Below are positions 1 to 6,713 of a stretch of 15,188 nucleotides of DNA, one piece after another. The notes under the pieces are model-generated. The model did not search any database and was not told the DNA's origin. It was given only the letters and a program-made list of their open reading frames with translations. Every line of letters starts with the position of its first letter. The stretch's first letter is position 1. The stretch is taken from positions 1 through 15,188 of the forward strand of contig JAQBUS010000009.1 in NCBI GenBank assembly GCA_027623875.1, given 5' to 3'. The stretch comes from Pseudomonadota bacterium. Its GTDB lineage: Bacteria; Pseudomonadota; Alphaproteobacteria; Rhodobacterales; Rhodobacteraceae. The position numbers and the translations under genes are program-made.

Positions 1-500
1 AAAGATAGATTTATGCCGGCGCATATTGCTTGGAGTGCCCTTTTTGGGTTTAATAAAATATCTGCGCTTTCAATCACTAAGCCGCCTAGTTTTTCATATA
101 TCCTTGCCTGTTGAACGAATCCAATATCATTTAGGTCAGGATTTTCTCTTTTTTGTGCGTAGCTTGCGATCACTCTAGCTGGATGTCTAAGAATGAATAT
201 ATTTTTATATTCGGTAGCCCATTCTAGGCTCATACCATCAATCATATGGTTACAAATTAATTTTTGGTACCATATAGTTTTACCGTTCGGTATTGGTCCC
301 TTTAATTTGGTAATTATTTCTCCAGCGTTATGGGGTTGAGAGTTAAGTATGTCGGTTCGCATGGGGTGTTCGAGGCCAGTGGCATAAAGGTAAGCTGCAT
401 AAAACGGCTCATCCGATATCTCTGTATCTTGTCTTGATCCAAAGCTATACATCATCGCAGTCGAAAGGTTCCTTGGGCCTGACCAAGCAGCGATTTTCAT
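1..500 (-). CDS. P-loop sulfotransferase-like protein (3' end cut by window edge)
   Basis: I translated this frame by hand from the minus strand; it stays open for 166 codons and leaves the window at base 1. The N-terminus (residues 6-20, WSGPRNLSTAMMYSF) has the form of the 5'-phosphosulfate-binding loop of PAPS-dependent sulfotransferases, and residues 101-114 (IFILRHPARVIASY) resemble the 3'-phosphate-binding segment with its Arg and Ser. No signal peptide is visible, so it is probably cytosolic. The ATG at 500-498 overlaps the TGA of the upstream class IV aminotransferase (ATGA, 4 bases), so the two are probably translationally coupled. The family is sometimes annotated simply as sulfotransferase or as an uncharacterised P-loop protein. 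Its substrate is unknown, and true sulfotransferase activity is inference. Confidence 0.85.
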   Translation of the reverse strand, partial: MKIAAWSGPRNLSTAMMYSFGSRQDTEISDEPFYAAYLYATGLEHPMRTDILNSQPHNAGEIITKLKGPIPNGKTIWYQKLICNHMIDGMSLEWATEYKNIFILRHPARVIASYAQKRENPDLNDIGFVQQARIYEKLGGLVIESADILLNPKRALQAICAGINLS

Positions 501-1405
501 TTTATTTCGTTCGCTATCAGGTCACTGTACAACGCTCGAATTTTTTGGGTTACAGGCCCAAGCTTGCCGTCCCCAATAACTCGACCGTCAATTTCTGATA
601 CTGGAGTCTGAGCTCCAAAAGTACCTGTTAAGAAGGCTTCTTCCGAGCTATATACATCTACAAGACTAAAATTTTTCTCAAAGACAGGTATATTGTTTTG
701 TTTGCAAAGGTTAATCACTTTTTTACGAGTGATACCATTCATGCAGTAGTCCCCGGTAGAGGTCCAAACCTCTCCCTCTTTAATTATAAAAAAATTACAT
801 GCATTAGTCGTGTTAACAAACCCATTTATGTCCAACATTAACGCTTCATCCGCACCCGCCTTTTCAGCTGCTATACACGCTATTATGCAGTTTAGTTTGG
901 AGTGTGAATTAAGCTTAGGGTCTTGTGTCATAGGGAGCCCCCTCATATGTGGAACTGTCGCAAGTTTTATTGGGCGAGGCAATTTAGGTTTGGAATGCTC
1001 AATGATTATAACAAAAGTTGGACCGGTTTGACTTAGGGCTGGATGCTGAAATGGACGAACTTTTGTCCCACGAGTAAACATCAATCTAGCGTGAGCATCG
1101 GTTTTAATATGGTTAGCTTTTCGAGTTTTCTCGAGGGCGTCGACAATCTCTATTTTATTTAAGCCCAGATTTAGGTCGATGGCCTTTGCCGCGGACACTA
1201 ACCTGTTAAGATGCTCATCTATAAAAATCCATTTTTCTGAATAAAGCCTTAAACCTTCCCATATTCCGTCACCGAGCATAAAGCCACTATCATAGACACT
1301 GACTTTTGCCTCTGATTTTGAAACGATCTCCCCATTAAGATATATTTTTATTAACTCGTTTCGTTCGTCTTCTTCCGCTTGATGTGTTGTCACGGTTAAG
1401 CTCAT
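497..1405 (-). CDS. Class IV (fold-type IV) PLP-dependent aminotransferase-like protein
   Basis: This 302-residue protein belongs to the branched-chain/D-amino-acid aminotransferase family. The N-terminal domain shows IYLNGEIVSKSEAKVSVYDSGF (start residues 21-42) and GDGIWEGLR (46-53), both typical of the family. The PLP lysine is K170 in SHSKLN, and NGITRKKVI (223-231) is the usual phosphate-binding 'GITR' region. One odd point: the stretch GFVNTTNACNFF (195-206) has Thr where IlvE and D-amino-acid aminotransferase carry the Glu that contacts the PLP ring nitrogen. A GGA-type ribosome-binding site lies seven bases before the ATG. It sits 80 bases downstream of yggT, and its stop overlaps the start of the sulfotransferase-like gene. 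Substrate specificity cannot be read from the sequence; calling it IlvE would be an over-call. Confidence 0.9.
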   Translation of the reverse strand: MSLTVTTHQAEEDERNELIKIYLNGEIVSKSEAKVSVYDSGFMLGDGIWEGLRLYSEKWIFIDEHLNRLVSAAKAIDLNLGLNKIEIVDALEKTRKANHIKTDAHARLMFTRGTKVRPFQHPALSQTGPTFVIIIEHSKPKLPRPIKLATVPHMRGLPMTQDPKLNSHSKLNCIIACIAAEKAGADEALMLDINGFVNTTNACNFFIIKEGEVWTSTGDYCMNGITRKKVINLCKQNNIPVFEKNFSLVDVYSSEEAFLTGTFGAQTPVSEIDGRVIGDGKLGPVTQKIRALYSDLIANEIK

Positions 1406-1485
1406 CTTTTATTCCTATATCTTAAGGTTTAATTAGTATCTTTAATCTTTTGTTTAGTTAAAAGACTCAAACAGTGCTCTTCGGT

Positions 1486-1773
1486 TTAGATAAAAATATG
1501 GATGTTATTATTTAAAATGATTTTAAATACGAACAGGCCTAACAGTAACACAATAGGACCCAAGTCGAAGCTTCCAGTATTGGGAAGGAATTTACGAATA
1601 TTTTTATAAATTGGTTCCAGTATCTGGCTTAAACCAAACCAAATTTGTGCAACAAATCTTTGACGCATGTTTAGAATTTGATAGCTTATGAGCCAGCTCA
1701 TTATAATTTGTAATATGATTATCTTTTCTATTAGACCAAGCAGAAACATAAGAATTTGATAAACTGACATCAT
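1486..1773 (-). CDS. yggT: YggT family membrane protein
   Basis: This is a 95-residue protein with two hydrophobic segments (about residues 5-30 and 70-92) around a polar loop. The loop motif EPIYKNIRKFLP followed by FDLGPIVLLL matches the YggT family, small inner-membrane proteins linked to cell shape, division-site organisation or osmotic tolerance in various bacteria; the biochemical role is not settled. The frame begins with two ATG codons. A GGAG at 1782-1785 lies eight bases before the first one, which supports that start. It is divergent from the thioesterase gene (133-base intergenic region) and probably heads a minus-strand transcript with the class IV aminotransferase. Confidence 0.88.
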   Translation of the reverse strand: MMSVYQILMFLLGLIEKIIILQIIMSWLISYQILNMRQRFVAQIWFGLSQILEPIYKNIRKFLPNTGSFDLGPIVLLLGLFVFKIILNNNIHIFI

Positions 1774-1892
1774 TTTAGTGGCTCCAAAAAAATTACACGC
1801 CTTAGATCTAATGGTCTGTGTTCATCTCTGCAAGAGTAGGTTAGCGATTGATTAAAATTATCATTTAAGAGATGATCCTACTATATTACCTT

Positions 1893-1899
1893 AGGTGAG
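1893..1899 (+). promoter_or_regulatory. Ribosome-binding site fixing the thioesterase start at 1907
   Basis: AGGTGAG lies seven bases before the ATG at 1907. An in-frame GTG at 1895 would give four more residues but has no purine-rich stretch before it, so ATG 1907 is preferred. Confidence 0.6.
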
Positions 1900-1906
1900 T
1901 GTATTA

Positions 1907-2434
1907 ATGTACCCTGTCATTCGTATCGTTAAAGAGCTTTTGCTATATGGAAAGAGTCACCAACAGTCCTTGATGGACGTATACGAATCCAATCATATAT
2001 GCTGGCCTTGGGATCTTGATCTATGGATGGAGCTTAATAATGGAAGAACCCTCACTATTTATGATTTAGGCAGGGTTCCATTAATAAGAAGAGTTGGTTT
2101 GCATTCTCTAGTAAAAGAAAATGGATGGCGTTTTTCCGTTGCTGGATCGGTAATTAGATATAGGCGGAGAGTAAAAGTTTTTGATAAATTAAAAATGCGT
2201 TCGCGTATTGTTTCGTGGGATGAACGATTTTTATACCTGGAGCAATCTATGTGGAGGGGAAGTGAAGCTACGTCACAAGCTGTATTTAGGATGGCAATTT
2301 CAAATAAAAAAGGTTTAATTCCACTAAGGAAGGTAATCGAAGCGTTCGGAGGGCAGTTAGAAAAGCCAGATATGCCTGAATGGATAGAAGATTGGATTAG
2401 TTCTGAATTTAAAAGGCCGTGGCCTCCAAATTAA
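1907..2434 (+). CDS. Acyl-CoA thioesterase-like hotdog protein (4HBT family)
   Basis: This 175-residue soluble protein has the hallmarks of a thioesterase-superfamily group common in alphaproteobacteria. CWPWDLDLWMELNNGR (residues 32-47) is the start of the hotdog domain with the helix-entry 'N-N-G-R' element. VIRYRRRV (82-89) and FLYLEQSMW (108-116) are beta strands of the same fold. The members resemble YbgC/4HBT_2 enzymes, which hydrolyse acyl-CoA thioesters; the physiological substrate is unknown. I chose ATG 1907 over the in-frame GTG at 1895 because of the AGGTGAG seven bases upstream. The MFS transporter gene follows after 46 bases on the same strand, so the two may be cotranscribed. 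Confidence 0.82.
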   Translation: MYPVIRIVKELLLYGKSHQQSLMDVYESNHICWPWDLDLWMELNNGRTLTIYDLGRVPLIRRVGLHSLVKENGWRFSVAGSVIRYRRRVKVFDKLKMRSRIVSWDERFLYLEQSMWRGSEATSQAVFRMAISNKKGLIPLRKVIEAFGGQLEKPDMPEWIEDWISSEFKRPWPPN

Positions 2435-2480
2435 GAAAATCCTTCAGTTAATGTAGCTATAATTAAGTTTAGAAAGAAGT

Positions 2481-3866
2481 ATGAAAAAAGCACGAGGACG
2501 TAGACAGCTATATGGATGGATGATGTTTGATTGGGCCAGTCAACCTTATAATACGTTGCTTTTGACTTTTATTTTTGGTCCATACTTTGCTGAAATTGTT
2601 GTTAGGCATAAAGTCACTTTGGGAATGTCAGAGTATGTGGCAAAAGCTGAAGCGCAGAGCTTATGGGCAGTTGGATTGGCTTTAACAGGCGTTTTAGTGG
2701 CCGTGTCAGCGCCTGTATTGGGGGCTCTTGCGGATAGTTCAGGCCGACACATCAGGTATTTAGTGTATTTTTCTTTTTGCTATTGTATTGGCTCGTCAGG
2801 TTTATGGTTCTCAGCCCCCGATCAAGTCTGGCCGGTATTGATTTTAGCCTTTTTTATGCTTGGTTTATACGGAACGGAGCTAGCTACAATTTTTACAAAC
2901 TCTTTTCTTCCAACACTAGGCAATAAAAATGATCTAGGTCGTATATCTGGATCTGGTTGGGCTGTTGGTTATCTGGGGGGGTTAATTTCTTTAATTCTTG
3001 CCCTTTTGTTTTTTGCAGAAAACGACCAAGGCATGACACTACTGGGAAGGGCTCCAATATTTGGCTTAGATCCTGATCTTAGAGAAGGAACTCGAATGAT
3101 AGGACCTTTAAGTGCTGCTTGGTTTGCATTTTTTATGATCCCATTCTTCATGTATGTAAGCCCTATTAAAAAGATCGATGCAAAACGGGTGTCGATCTAC
3201 ACGGGTGTTAGGTTGGTTTTAATTACCTTAAGGGGTTTACCAAAAAGGCCAAGCTTTCTGGCTTCCCTTGGTTCGTCCATGTTTTATCGGGATGCTTTGA
3301 ATGCCGTATATTCGTTTGGAGGAATTTATGCATATGGAGTATTAGGGTGGTCTGTGGTTGATGTTGGTATTTTTGGAATTATGGCATTGGTTTTTGGAGT
3401 ATTACTTTCTTGGTTAGGAGGTTTTGCTGACAGTTTTTTTGGGCCGAAGCCGGTTATTGAGCTTTCAATTGTGATACTAATCTTTACAACTATTTCTATA
3501 GTTGGAATTACCCCAGAGTCTATTTTCTTTGTAAGGGTTTCGTTAGACCCTGTAATAGGGTCCTTGAGCTATTCAGATTGTGCATTTTATCTTTGTGGGG
3601 CTGTTCTGGGAGGTGTGGGTGGGGTTATCCAATCAGCATCACGAACAATGCTCGTCCATCAGGCTACGGACTCAAGAATAACAGAGGCTTTTGGATTATA
3701 TGCTTTTGCAGGTAAAGCCACGTCCTTTTTAGCACCAGCCTTGATAGCTTTTTTTACAATTGTATTTAACAGCCAGAGAGTGGGCATGCTCCCAATAATA
3801 TTTCTATTTATAATTGGTTTGATACTAATGGCGTTTGTTAAGGTGGATGATAAGAAAAATAGTTGA
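2481..3866 (+). CDS. MFS transporter, UMF1 (Atg22-like) family
   Basis: This 461-residue polytopic inner-membrane protein has about 12 hydrophobic segments spread over its whole length. The N-terminal signature GWMMFDWASQPYNTLLLTF (residues 12-30) followed by GPYFAE is characteristic of the UMF1 group of the major facilitator superfamily, related to yeast vacuolar Atg22. Residues around 72-90 (SAPVLGALADSSGRHIRYL) give the MFS loop 2-3 motif. Bacterial members have no firmly known substrate; amino-acid or metabolite efflux is a guess from Atg22. The start has a modest AGAAAG ribosome-binding site. The stop codon lies inside the first arm of a small inverted repeat (3863-3887). Confidence 0.85.
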   Translation: MKKARGRRQLYGWMMFDWASQPYNTLLLTFIFGPYFAEIVVRHKVTLGMSEYVAKAEAQSLWAVGLALTGVLVAVSAPVLGALADSSGRHIRYLVYFSFCYCIGSSGLWFSAPDQVWPVLILAFFMLGLYGTELATIFTNSFLPTLGNKNDLGRISGSGWAVGYLGGLISLILALLFFAENDQGMTLLGRAPIFGLDPDLREGTRMIGPLSAAWFAFFMIPFFMYVSPIKKIDAKRVSIYTGVRLVLITLRGLPKRPSFLASLGSSMFYRDALNAVYSFGGIYAYGVLGWSVVDVGIFGIMALVFGVLLSWLGGFADSFFGPKPVIELSIVILIFTTISIVGITPESIFFVRVSLDPVIGSLSYSDCAFYLCGAVLGGVGGVIQSASRTMLVHQATDSRITEAFGLYAFAGKATSFLAPALIAFFTIVFNSQRVGMLPIIFLFIIGLILMAFVKVDDKKNS

Positions 3867-3887
3867 CCGTTCCTTTGGTTGGGTCAA
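3863..3887 (+). repeat. Inverted repeat at the end of the MFS gene
   Basis: TTGACC (3863-3868, containing the MFS stop) and GGTCAA (3882-3887) can form a six-pair stem with a 13-base loop. There is no T-tract after it, so it is not a standard intrinsic terminator. Its 3' arm overlaps another possible pairing (CAATC 3885-3889 with GATTG 4064-4068), so the two folds would exclude each other. Confidence 0.4.
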
Positions 3888-4072
3888 TCAGGTAACCCCC
3901 TTCAGCTGGTGATGGCTGTTTGGACGCAAGGAAATGGGTGGAAAGAATTCTTAACCCTTCTCGCGTGCCTCAAGATAAAACCTGCCCGTTTGCCCGTTCA
4001 AAAAAAAGAAACTCTATTTTCTGAATCACCAGTAGCCTGTTCTCTGATTTTAAGGGCTGACTAGATTGCACC
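3882..4072 (+). ncRNA. Candidate structured RNA or dapD leader in the MFS-dapD spacer
   Basis: The 270-base gap between the MFS gene and dapD has no convincing coding frame. By hand count, bases 3881-4070 are about 46% GC, clearly above the other spacers. Nested complementary pairs span it: GGT plus CAATC (3882-3889) with GATTG-c-ACC (4064-4072); CCCTT (3898-3902) with AAGGG (4052-4056); CTGGTGAT (3906-3913) with ATCACCAG (4025-4032, eight pairs); and ACGC then AAGG (3924-3931) with CCTT then GCGT (3956-3966). The result would be one long, interrupted hairpin. I cannot match it to SRP RNA, tmRNA, RNase P RNA or a known riboswitch. A 6S-like RNA or a dapD leader are the options I would test first. 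Confidence 0.35.
3983..3998 (+). repeat. Tandem 8-base direct repeat
   Basis: TGCCCGTT occurs twice back to back (3983-3990 and 3991-3998) inside the MFS-dapD spacer, just before a run of eight A. It could be a replication-slippage duplication or a loop element of the proposed RNA. Confidence 0.5.
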
Positions 4073-4123
4073 TTTTAATCATGCAGTTTATAGAAAAATG
4101 AGAATTTGACTTTATTTAGCTAT

Positions 4124-4128
4124 GGGAG
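4124..4128 (+). promoter_or_regulatory. Ribosome-binding site fixing the dapD start at 4137
   Basis: GGGAG lies eight bases before the ATG at 4137. The in-frame ATG at 4122 overlaps this motif and has no purine-rich site before it, so 4137 is preferred; this also gives the usual DapD length. Confidence 0.6.
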
Positions 4129-4136
4129 TGCTGCGG

Positions 4137-4964
4137 ATGTCTATTAACCTTCTTGAGGTCATAATTGAAAAGGCGTGGGAAGAGCGGGATACAATTACAC
4201 CACAAACTAGTGGAGAGGTTCGCGATTCCATCGAGAAAACTTTGAATTTACTAGATTCTGGTGTTTTGAGGGTAGCTCAAAAGGAAGAAAGTGGTTCCTG
4301 GTCCGTTAATCAGTGGGCTAAAAAAGCTGTTCTTCTTGGATTTAGACTTCAAGACATGGCTCAACAAGAGGGTGGTCCGCAAAACACGACTTGGTGGGAT
4401 AAGGTGGATTCAAAGTTTAAGGGCTGGGATAGTGAAAGATGGTTGGAATCTGGGTTTCGTGCCGTACCAAATTGTATAGTTCGTAAGTCTGCGTATATTG
4501 CTCCAGGTGTTGTTTTAATGCCCTCTTTCGTTAATTTGGGTGCATATGTTGATACAGGAACAATGGTTGATACTTGGGCTACGGTAGGATCTTGCGCTCA
4601 GATAGGAAAAAATGTCCATCTTTCTGGAGGTGTTGGAATAGGTGGTGTTTTAGAGCCAATGCAAGCTGGCCCTACAATTATCGAAGATAATTGTTTTATA
4701 GGTGCTCGCTCAGAGGTGGTTGAGGGCTGTATAATTAGAGAAGGCTCTGTATTGGGAATGGGAGTTTTTATTGGAAAATCTACGAAGATCGTCGATAGAG
4801 AAAGTGGAGAAATTTTCTATGGGGAAGTTCCACCGTATTCAGTTGTCGTTTCAGGATCGCTCCCTAGCACTAATGGAGTAAATTTATATTGTGCGGTAAT
4901 AGTGAAGAGAGTAGATGAAAAAACACGTTCAAAGACAGCAATTAATGAACTGCTTAGAGATTAA
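4137..4964 (+). CDS. dapD: 2,3,4,5-tetrahydropyridine-2,6-dicarboxylate N-succinyltransferase
   Basis: DapD transfers succinyl from succinyl-CoA to tetrahydrodipicolinate in the succinylase branch of the lysine/meso-diaminopimelate pathway, in the cytosol. With the start at 4137 the protein has 275 residues, the normal length. The N-terminal helical domain has the VNQWAKKAVLLGFRL block (NQW at 58-60). From about residue 104 onward come the hexapeptide repeats of a left-handed beta helix, including YVDTGTMVDTWATVGSCAQI and GARSEVVEG (189-197), the latter containing the conserved acidic residue region of the active site. Trimeric assembly follows from the family. It is the first gene of a dapD-unknown-dapE cluster and is preceded by the structured spacer, which may regulate it. 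Confidence 0.96.
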   Translation: MSINLLEVIIEKAWEERDTITPQTSGEVRDSIEKTLNLLDSGVLRVAQKEESGSWSVNQWAKKAVLLGFRLQDMAQQEGGPQNTTWWDKVDSKFKGWDSERWLESGFRAVPNCIVRKSAYIAPGVVLMPSFVNLGAYVDTGTMVDTWATVGSCAQIGKNVHLSGGVGIGGVLEPMQAGPTIIEDNCFIGARSEVVEGCIIREGSVLGMGVFIGKSTKIVDRESGEIFYGEVPPYSVVVSGSLPSTNGVNLYCAVIVKRVDEKTRSKTAINELLRD

Positions 4965-5003
4965 ACTAAAGATACCTGGGTCAACTTTTAAAAGCTTTCA
5001 ATT

Positions 5004-5330
5004 ATGAAAACTGATACAAAAAAGAAACAAGAAGTTTATACTCTTTTAGTAGAAGTTGGCCGTATAAAAGGTGACGGTCTACCCAACAAGTCAACAGGAG
5101 CAGCTCTAATGTGCTATTCATCTGGGTGTGACGAGGATGAAGCCGTTCGCGAAGCTACTGCGTTGTTAAAAAAGGCAGGATTAGCACCTTTAAGTATTAG
5201 CGGTTACGGAACAGCAGGTGAGCGAGCTTTAGAAGGGCATGATATTTCAGAAGATGAGCAAAACTTGATGAAACAGGCTCTGGACGAGAATTCTGTTATA
5301 GTTTCTCAAACAACAGCTTTTTATGACTAG
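5004..5330 (+). CDS. Unknown 108-residue protein between dapD and dapE
   Basis: I do not recognise the family. The protein is small, acidic and soluble, with no signal peptide or membrane segment. Alternating segments suggest an alpha/beta fold: a strand at 11-19, a Gly-rich loop GDGLPNKSTGAAL (23-35), Cys37 and Cys42, a helix at about 44-58, a strand at 62-67 followed by GYGT, a helix at about 83-95 and a last strand at 97-102. The regular composition and codon use make it a real gene. It starts 39 bases after dapD with no clear Shine-Dalgarno and lies 189 bases before dapE. The position suggests a role near diaminopimelate synthesis, but this is inference; the two cysteines might bind metal or form a disulfide. 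Confidence 0.75.
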   Translation: MKTDTKKKQEVYTLLVEVGRIKGDGLPNKSTGAALMCYSSGCDEDEAVREATALLKKAGLAPLSISGYGTAGERALEGHDISEDEQNLMKQALDENSVIVSQTTAFYD

Positions 5331-5344
5331 AAAAAAAATCAATT

Positions 5345-5382
5345 ATTGATGCCTTTAAGGGATTAGTTTTGAAGCCATCAAT
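5345..5382 (+). repeat. Inverted repeat downstream of the unknown dap-cluster gene
   Basis: ATTGATG (5345-5351) and CATCAAT (5376-5382) can pair over seven bases with a 24-base loop, 15 bases after the stop of the 108-residue gene. No T-tract follows, so a terminator is only one possibility. Confidence 0.35.
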
Positions 5383-5457
5383 GATAAAACTAGTTACTCT
5401 TTAAATATAAATGAAGTGTTTAAATATCAACTATTAAAGAACATATATTAACCTTTT

Positions 5458-5477
5458 AATAACAATAAACCGTTATT
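5458..5477 (+). promoter_or_regulatory. Inverted repeat in the dapE upstream region
   Basis: AATAAC (5458-5463) and GTTATT (5472-5477) form a six-base inverted repeat with an eight-base centre, 42 bases before the dapE start. A TATGCT at 5481-5486 could be a -10 element. The 189-base gap in front of dapE suggests it may have its own promoter and this could be an operator; the evidence is weak. Confidence 0.25.
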
Positions 5478-5519
5478 TGGTATGCTGGTTCGCGATAAGG
5501 TTTGAGGAGAAAAGGGACG

Positions 5520-6668
5520 ATGGTTGGGGTGTCAAATGCAGTGGATTTATCCGTTAAACTAATCCAATGCCGCTCAGTAACTCCTATAAATGATGGAGCT
5601 ATCGATCTTTTATGTAGGGAACTTTCAGAGTCTGGCTTTGAGTGCGTTAGAGTTGATAGGAATGGAATATGTAATCTGTTTGCACGGTGGGGTAACAAAA
5701 ATCACGATAAAACGTTTGGCTTTAATGGCCATACAGATGTTGTGCCAGCGGGTGAGATTAGTTCCTGGATAGAAGATCCATTTGGAGGAGTAGTTAAGGA
5801 CGGTTGGCTTTATGGAAGAGGGGCTGCTGATATGAAAACTGCAGTTGCAGCATTCGTATCTGCAGCCATAGACATAGTTAAGGCAAAAAATATAGATGGA
5901 TCAATTGTTATAACTTTAACTGGAGATGAGGAGGCAGAGGCGACAGATGGTACAGTAGCTATTTTGGATTGGATGAAGAAAAATAAAGAATCAATGGCTG
6001 TATGTTTAGTCGGTGAACCTACATGTCCAAAGATTATGGGTGACATGATAAAGATAGGAAGGCGTGGGTCGGTATCTGCACTAATTAAGATTAAAGGTGT
6101 GCAAGGACATGTTGCTTATCCAGCAAGGGCTTTAAACCCCCTTCCTCTTGCCGCAGAATTAGTTACCCTCCTCACCCAAAATAAATTAGATAAAGGGACG
6201 GAGTATTTTGACGCATCTACCTTAGCTGTAACTTCTATAGAAACTGGCAATACAGCTGGAAATGTAATCCCTGGTGAATGTAGAATAATGGTAAACATTC
6301 GATTTAATGACATCCACACCTCAAAGTCTTTAATGGATTGGCTAAAGGCAGAGGCAAAGAAAATTGAGGATAAAAGTGGAGCTCAAATTGAGGTAACCTT
6401 CAAGGTGTCTGGAGAAAGCTTTATAACTGTACCGGGTGTTCTTTCTGATTTAGTAGCTGCCTCAGTAAAAAAAATAACGGGAGTGACGGCTGAGCTGTCC
6501 ACATCGGGTGGCACCTCCGATGCTCGTTTTATAAGGGAATACTGCCCTGTGGTTGAGTTTGGCTTAGTTGGAGCGACCCTACATCAAGTAAATGAACGTG
6601 TGGAAGTGAAACATATTGATCAACTGAAGTCTGTTTATAAGGAAATTCTACTAAATTACTTTAAATAG
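5520..6668 (+). CDS. dapE: Succinyl-diaminopimelate desuccinylase
   Basis: DapE hydrolyses N-succinyl-LL-2,6-diaminopimelate to LL-diaminopimelate and succinate, the later succinylase-branch step that complements DapD. It is a di-zinc M20-family peptidase. With the ATG at 5520 the protein has 382 residues, close to the usual 375-385. Metal and catalytic residues can be seen in order: H71 in FNGHTDVVPAG, D104 in GRGAADMK, E137-E138 in TGDEEAEATDGT, E166 in VGEPT, and H355 in LHQVNE. The open frame extends to a TTG at 5502, but AGGAG (5505-5509) precedes the ATG at 5520, and the extra six residues are not family-like. The frame ends normally at a TAG, after which the same frame stays open for 50 codons. 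Confidence 0.96.
   Translation: MVGVSNAVDLSVKLIQCRSVTPINDGAIDLLCRELSESGFECVRVDRNGICNLFARWGNKNHDKTFGFNGHTDVVPAGEISSWIEDPFGGVVKDGWLYGRGAADMKTAVAAFVSAAIDIVKAKNIDGSIVITLTGDEEAEATDGTVAILDWMKKNKESMAVCLVGEPTCPKIMGDMIKIGRRGSVSALIKIKGVQGHVAYPARALNPLPLAAELVTLLTQNKLDKGTEYFDASTLAVTSIETGNTAGNVIPGECRIMVNIRFNDIHTSKSLMDWLKAEAKKIEDKSGAQIEVTFKVSGESFITVPGVLSDLVAASVKKITGVTAELSTSGGTSDARFIREYCPVVEFGLVGATLHQVNERVEVKHIDQLKSVYKEILLNYFK
6409..6424 (+). repeat. 16-base direct repeat, copy 1 (in dapE)
   Basis: CTGGAGAAAGCTTTAT occurs here inside dapE and again at 6781-6796 in the dapE-rnr gap. Both copies lie in the same reading frame (372 bases apart) and encode GESFI. Confidence 0.8.
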
Positions 6669-6713
6669 GACTCACCTATTTCTTTTTCCGTTGGTAAAGA
6701 TTTTAAACTATCT

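Noticed and set aside
1446..1465. TCTTTT/AAAAGA hairpin between yggT and the aminotransferase as a terminator
   Set aside because: The stem is only six AT-rich pairs and the genes are close and co-oriented, so an operon break is not supported.
1860..1876. ATCAT/ATGAT inverted repeat before the thioesterase gene as an operator
   Set aside because: Five-base arms in AT-rich DNA are expected by chance; no supporting promoter elements were clear.
3879..4064. 61-residue open frame in the MFS-dapD spacer
   Set aside because: It would start with TTG without a ribosome-binding site, the peptide has no recognisable pattern, and the stretch is better explained by its nested inverted repeats.
5456..5698. 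80-residue minus-strand frame over the dapE start
   Set aside because: It is antisense to the DapE N-terminus and has no family-like sequence or ribosome-binding site.
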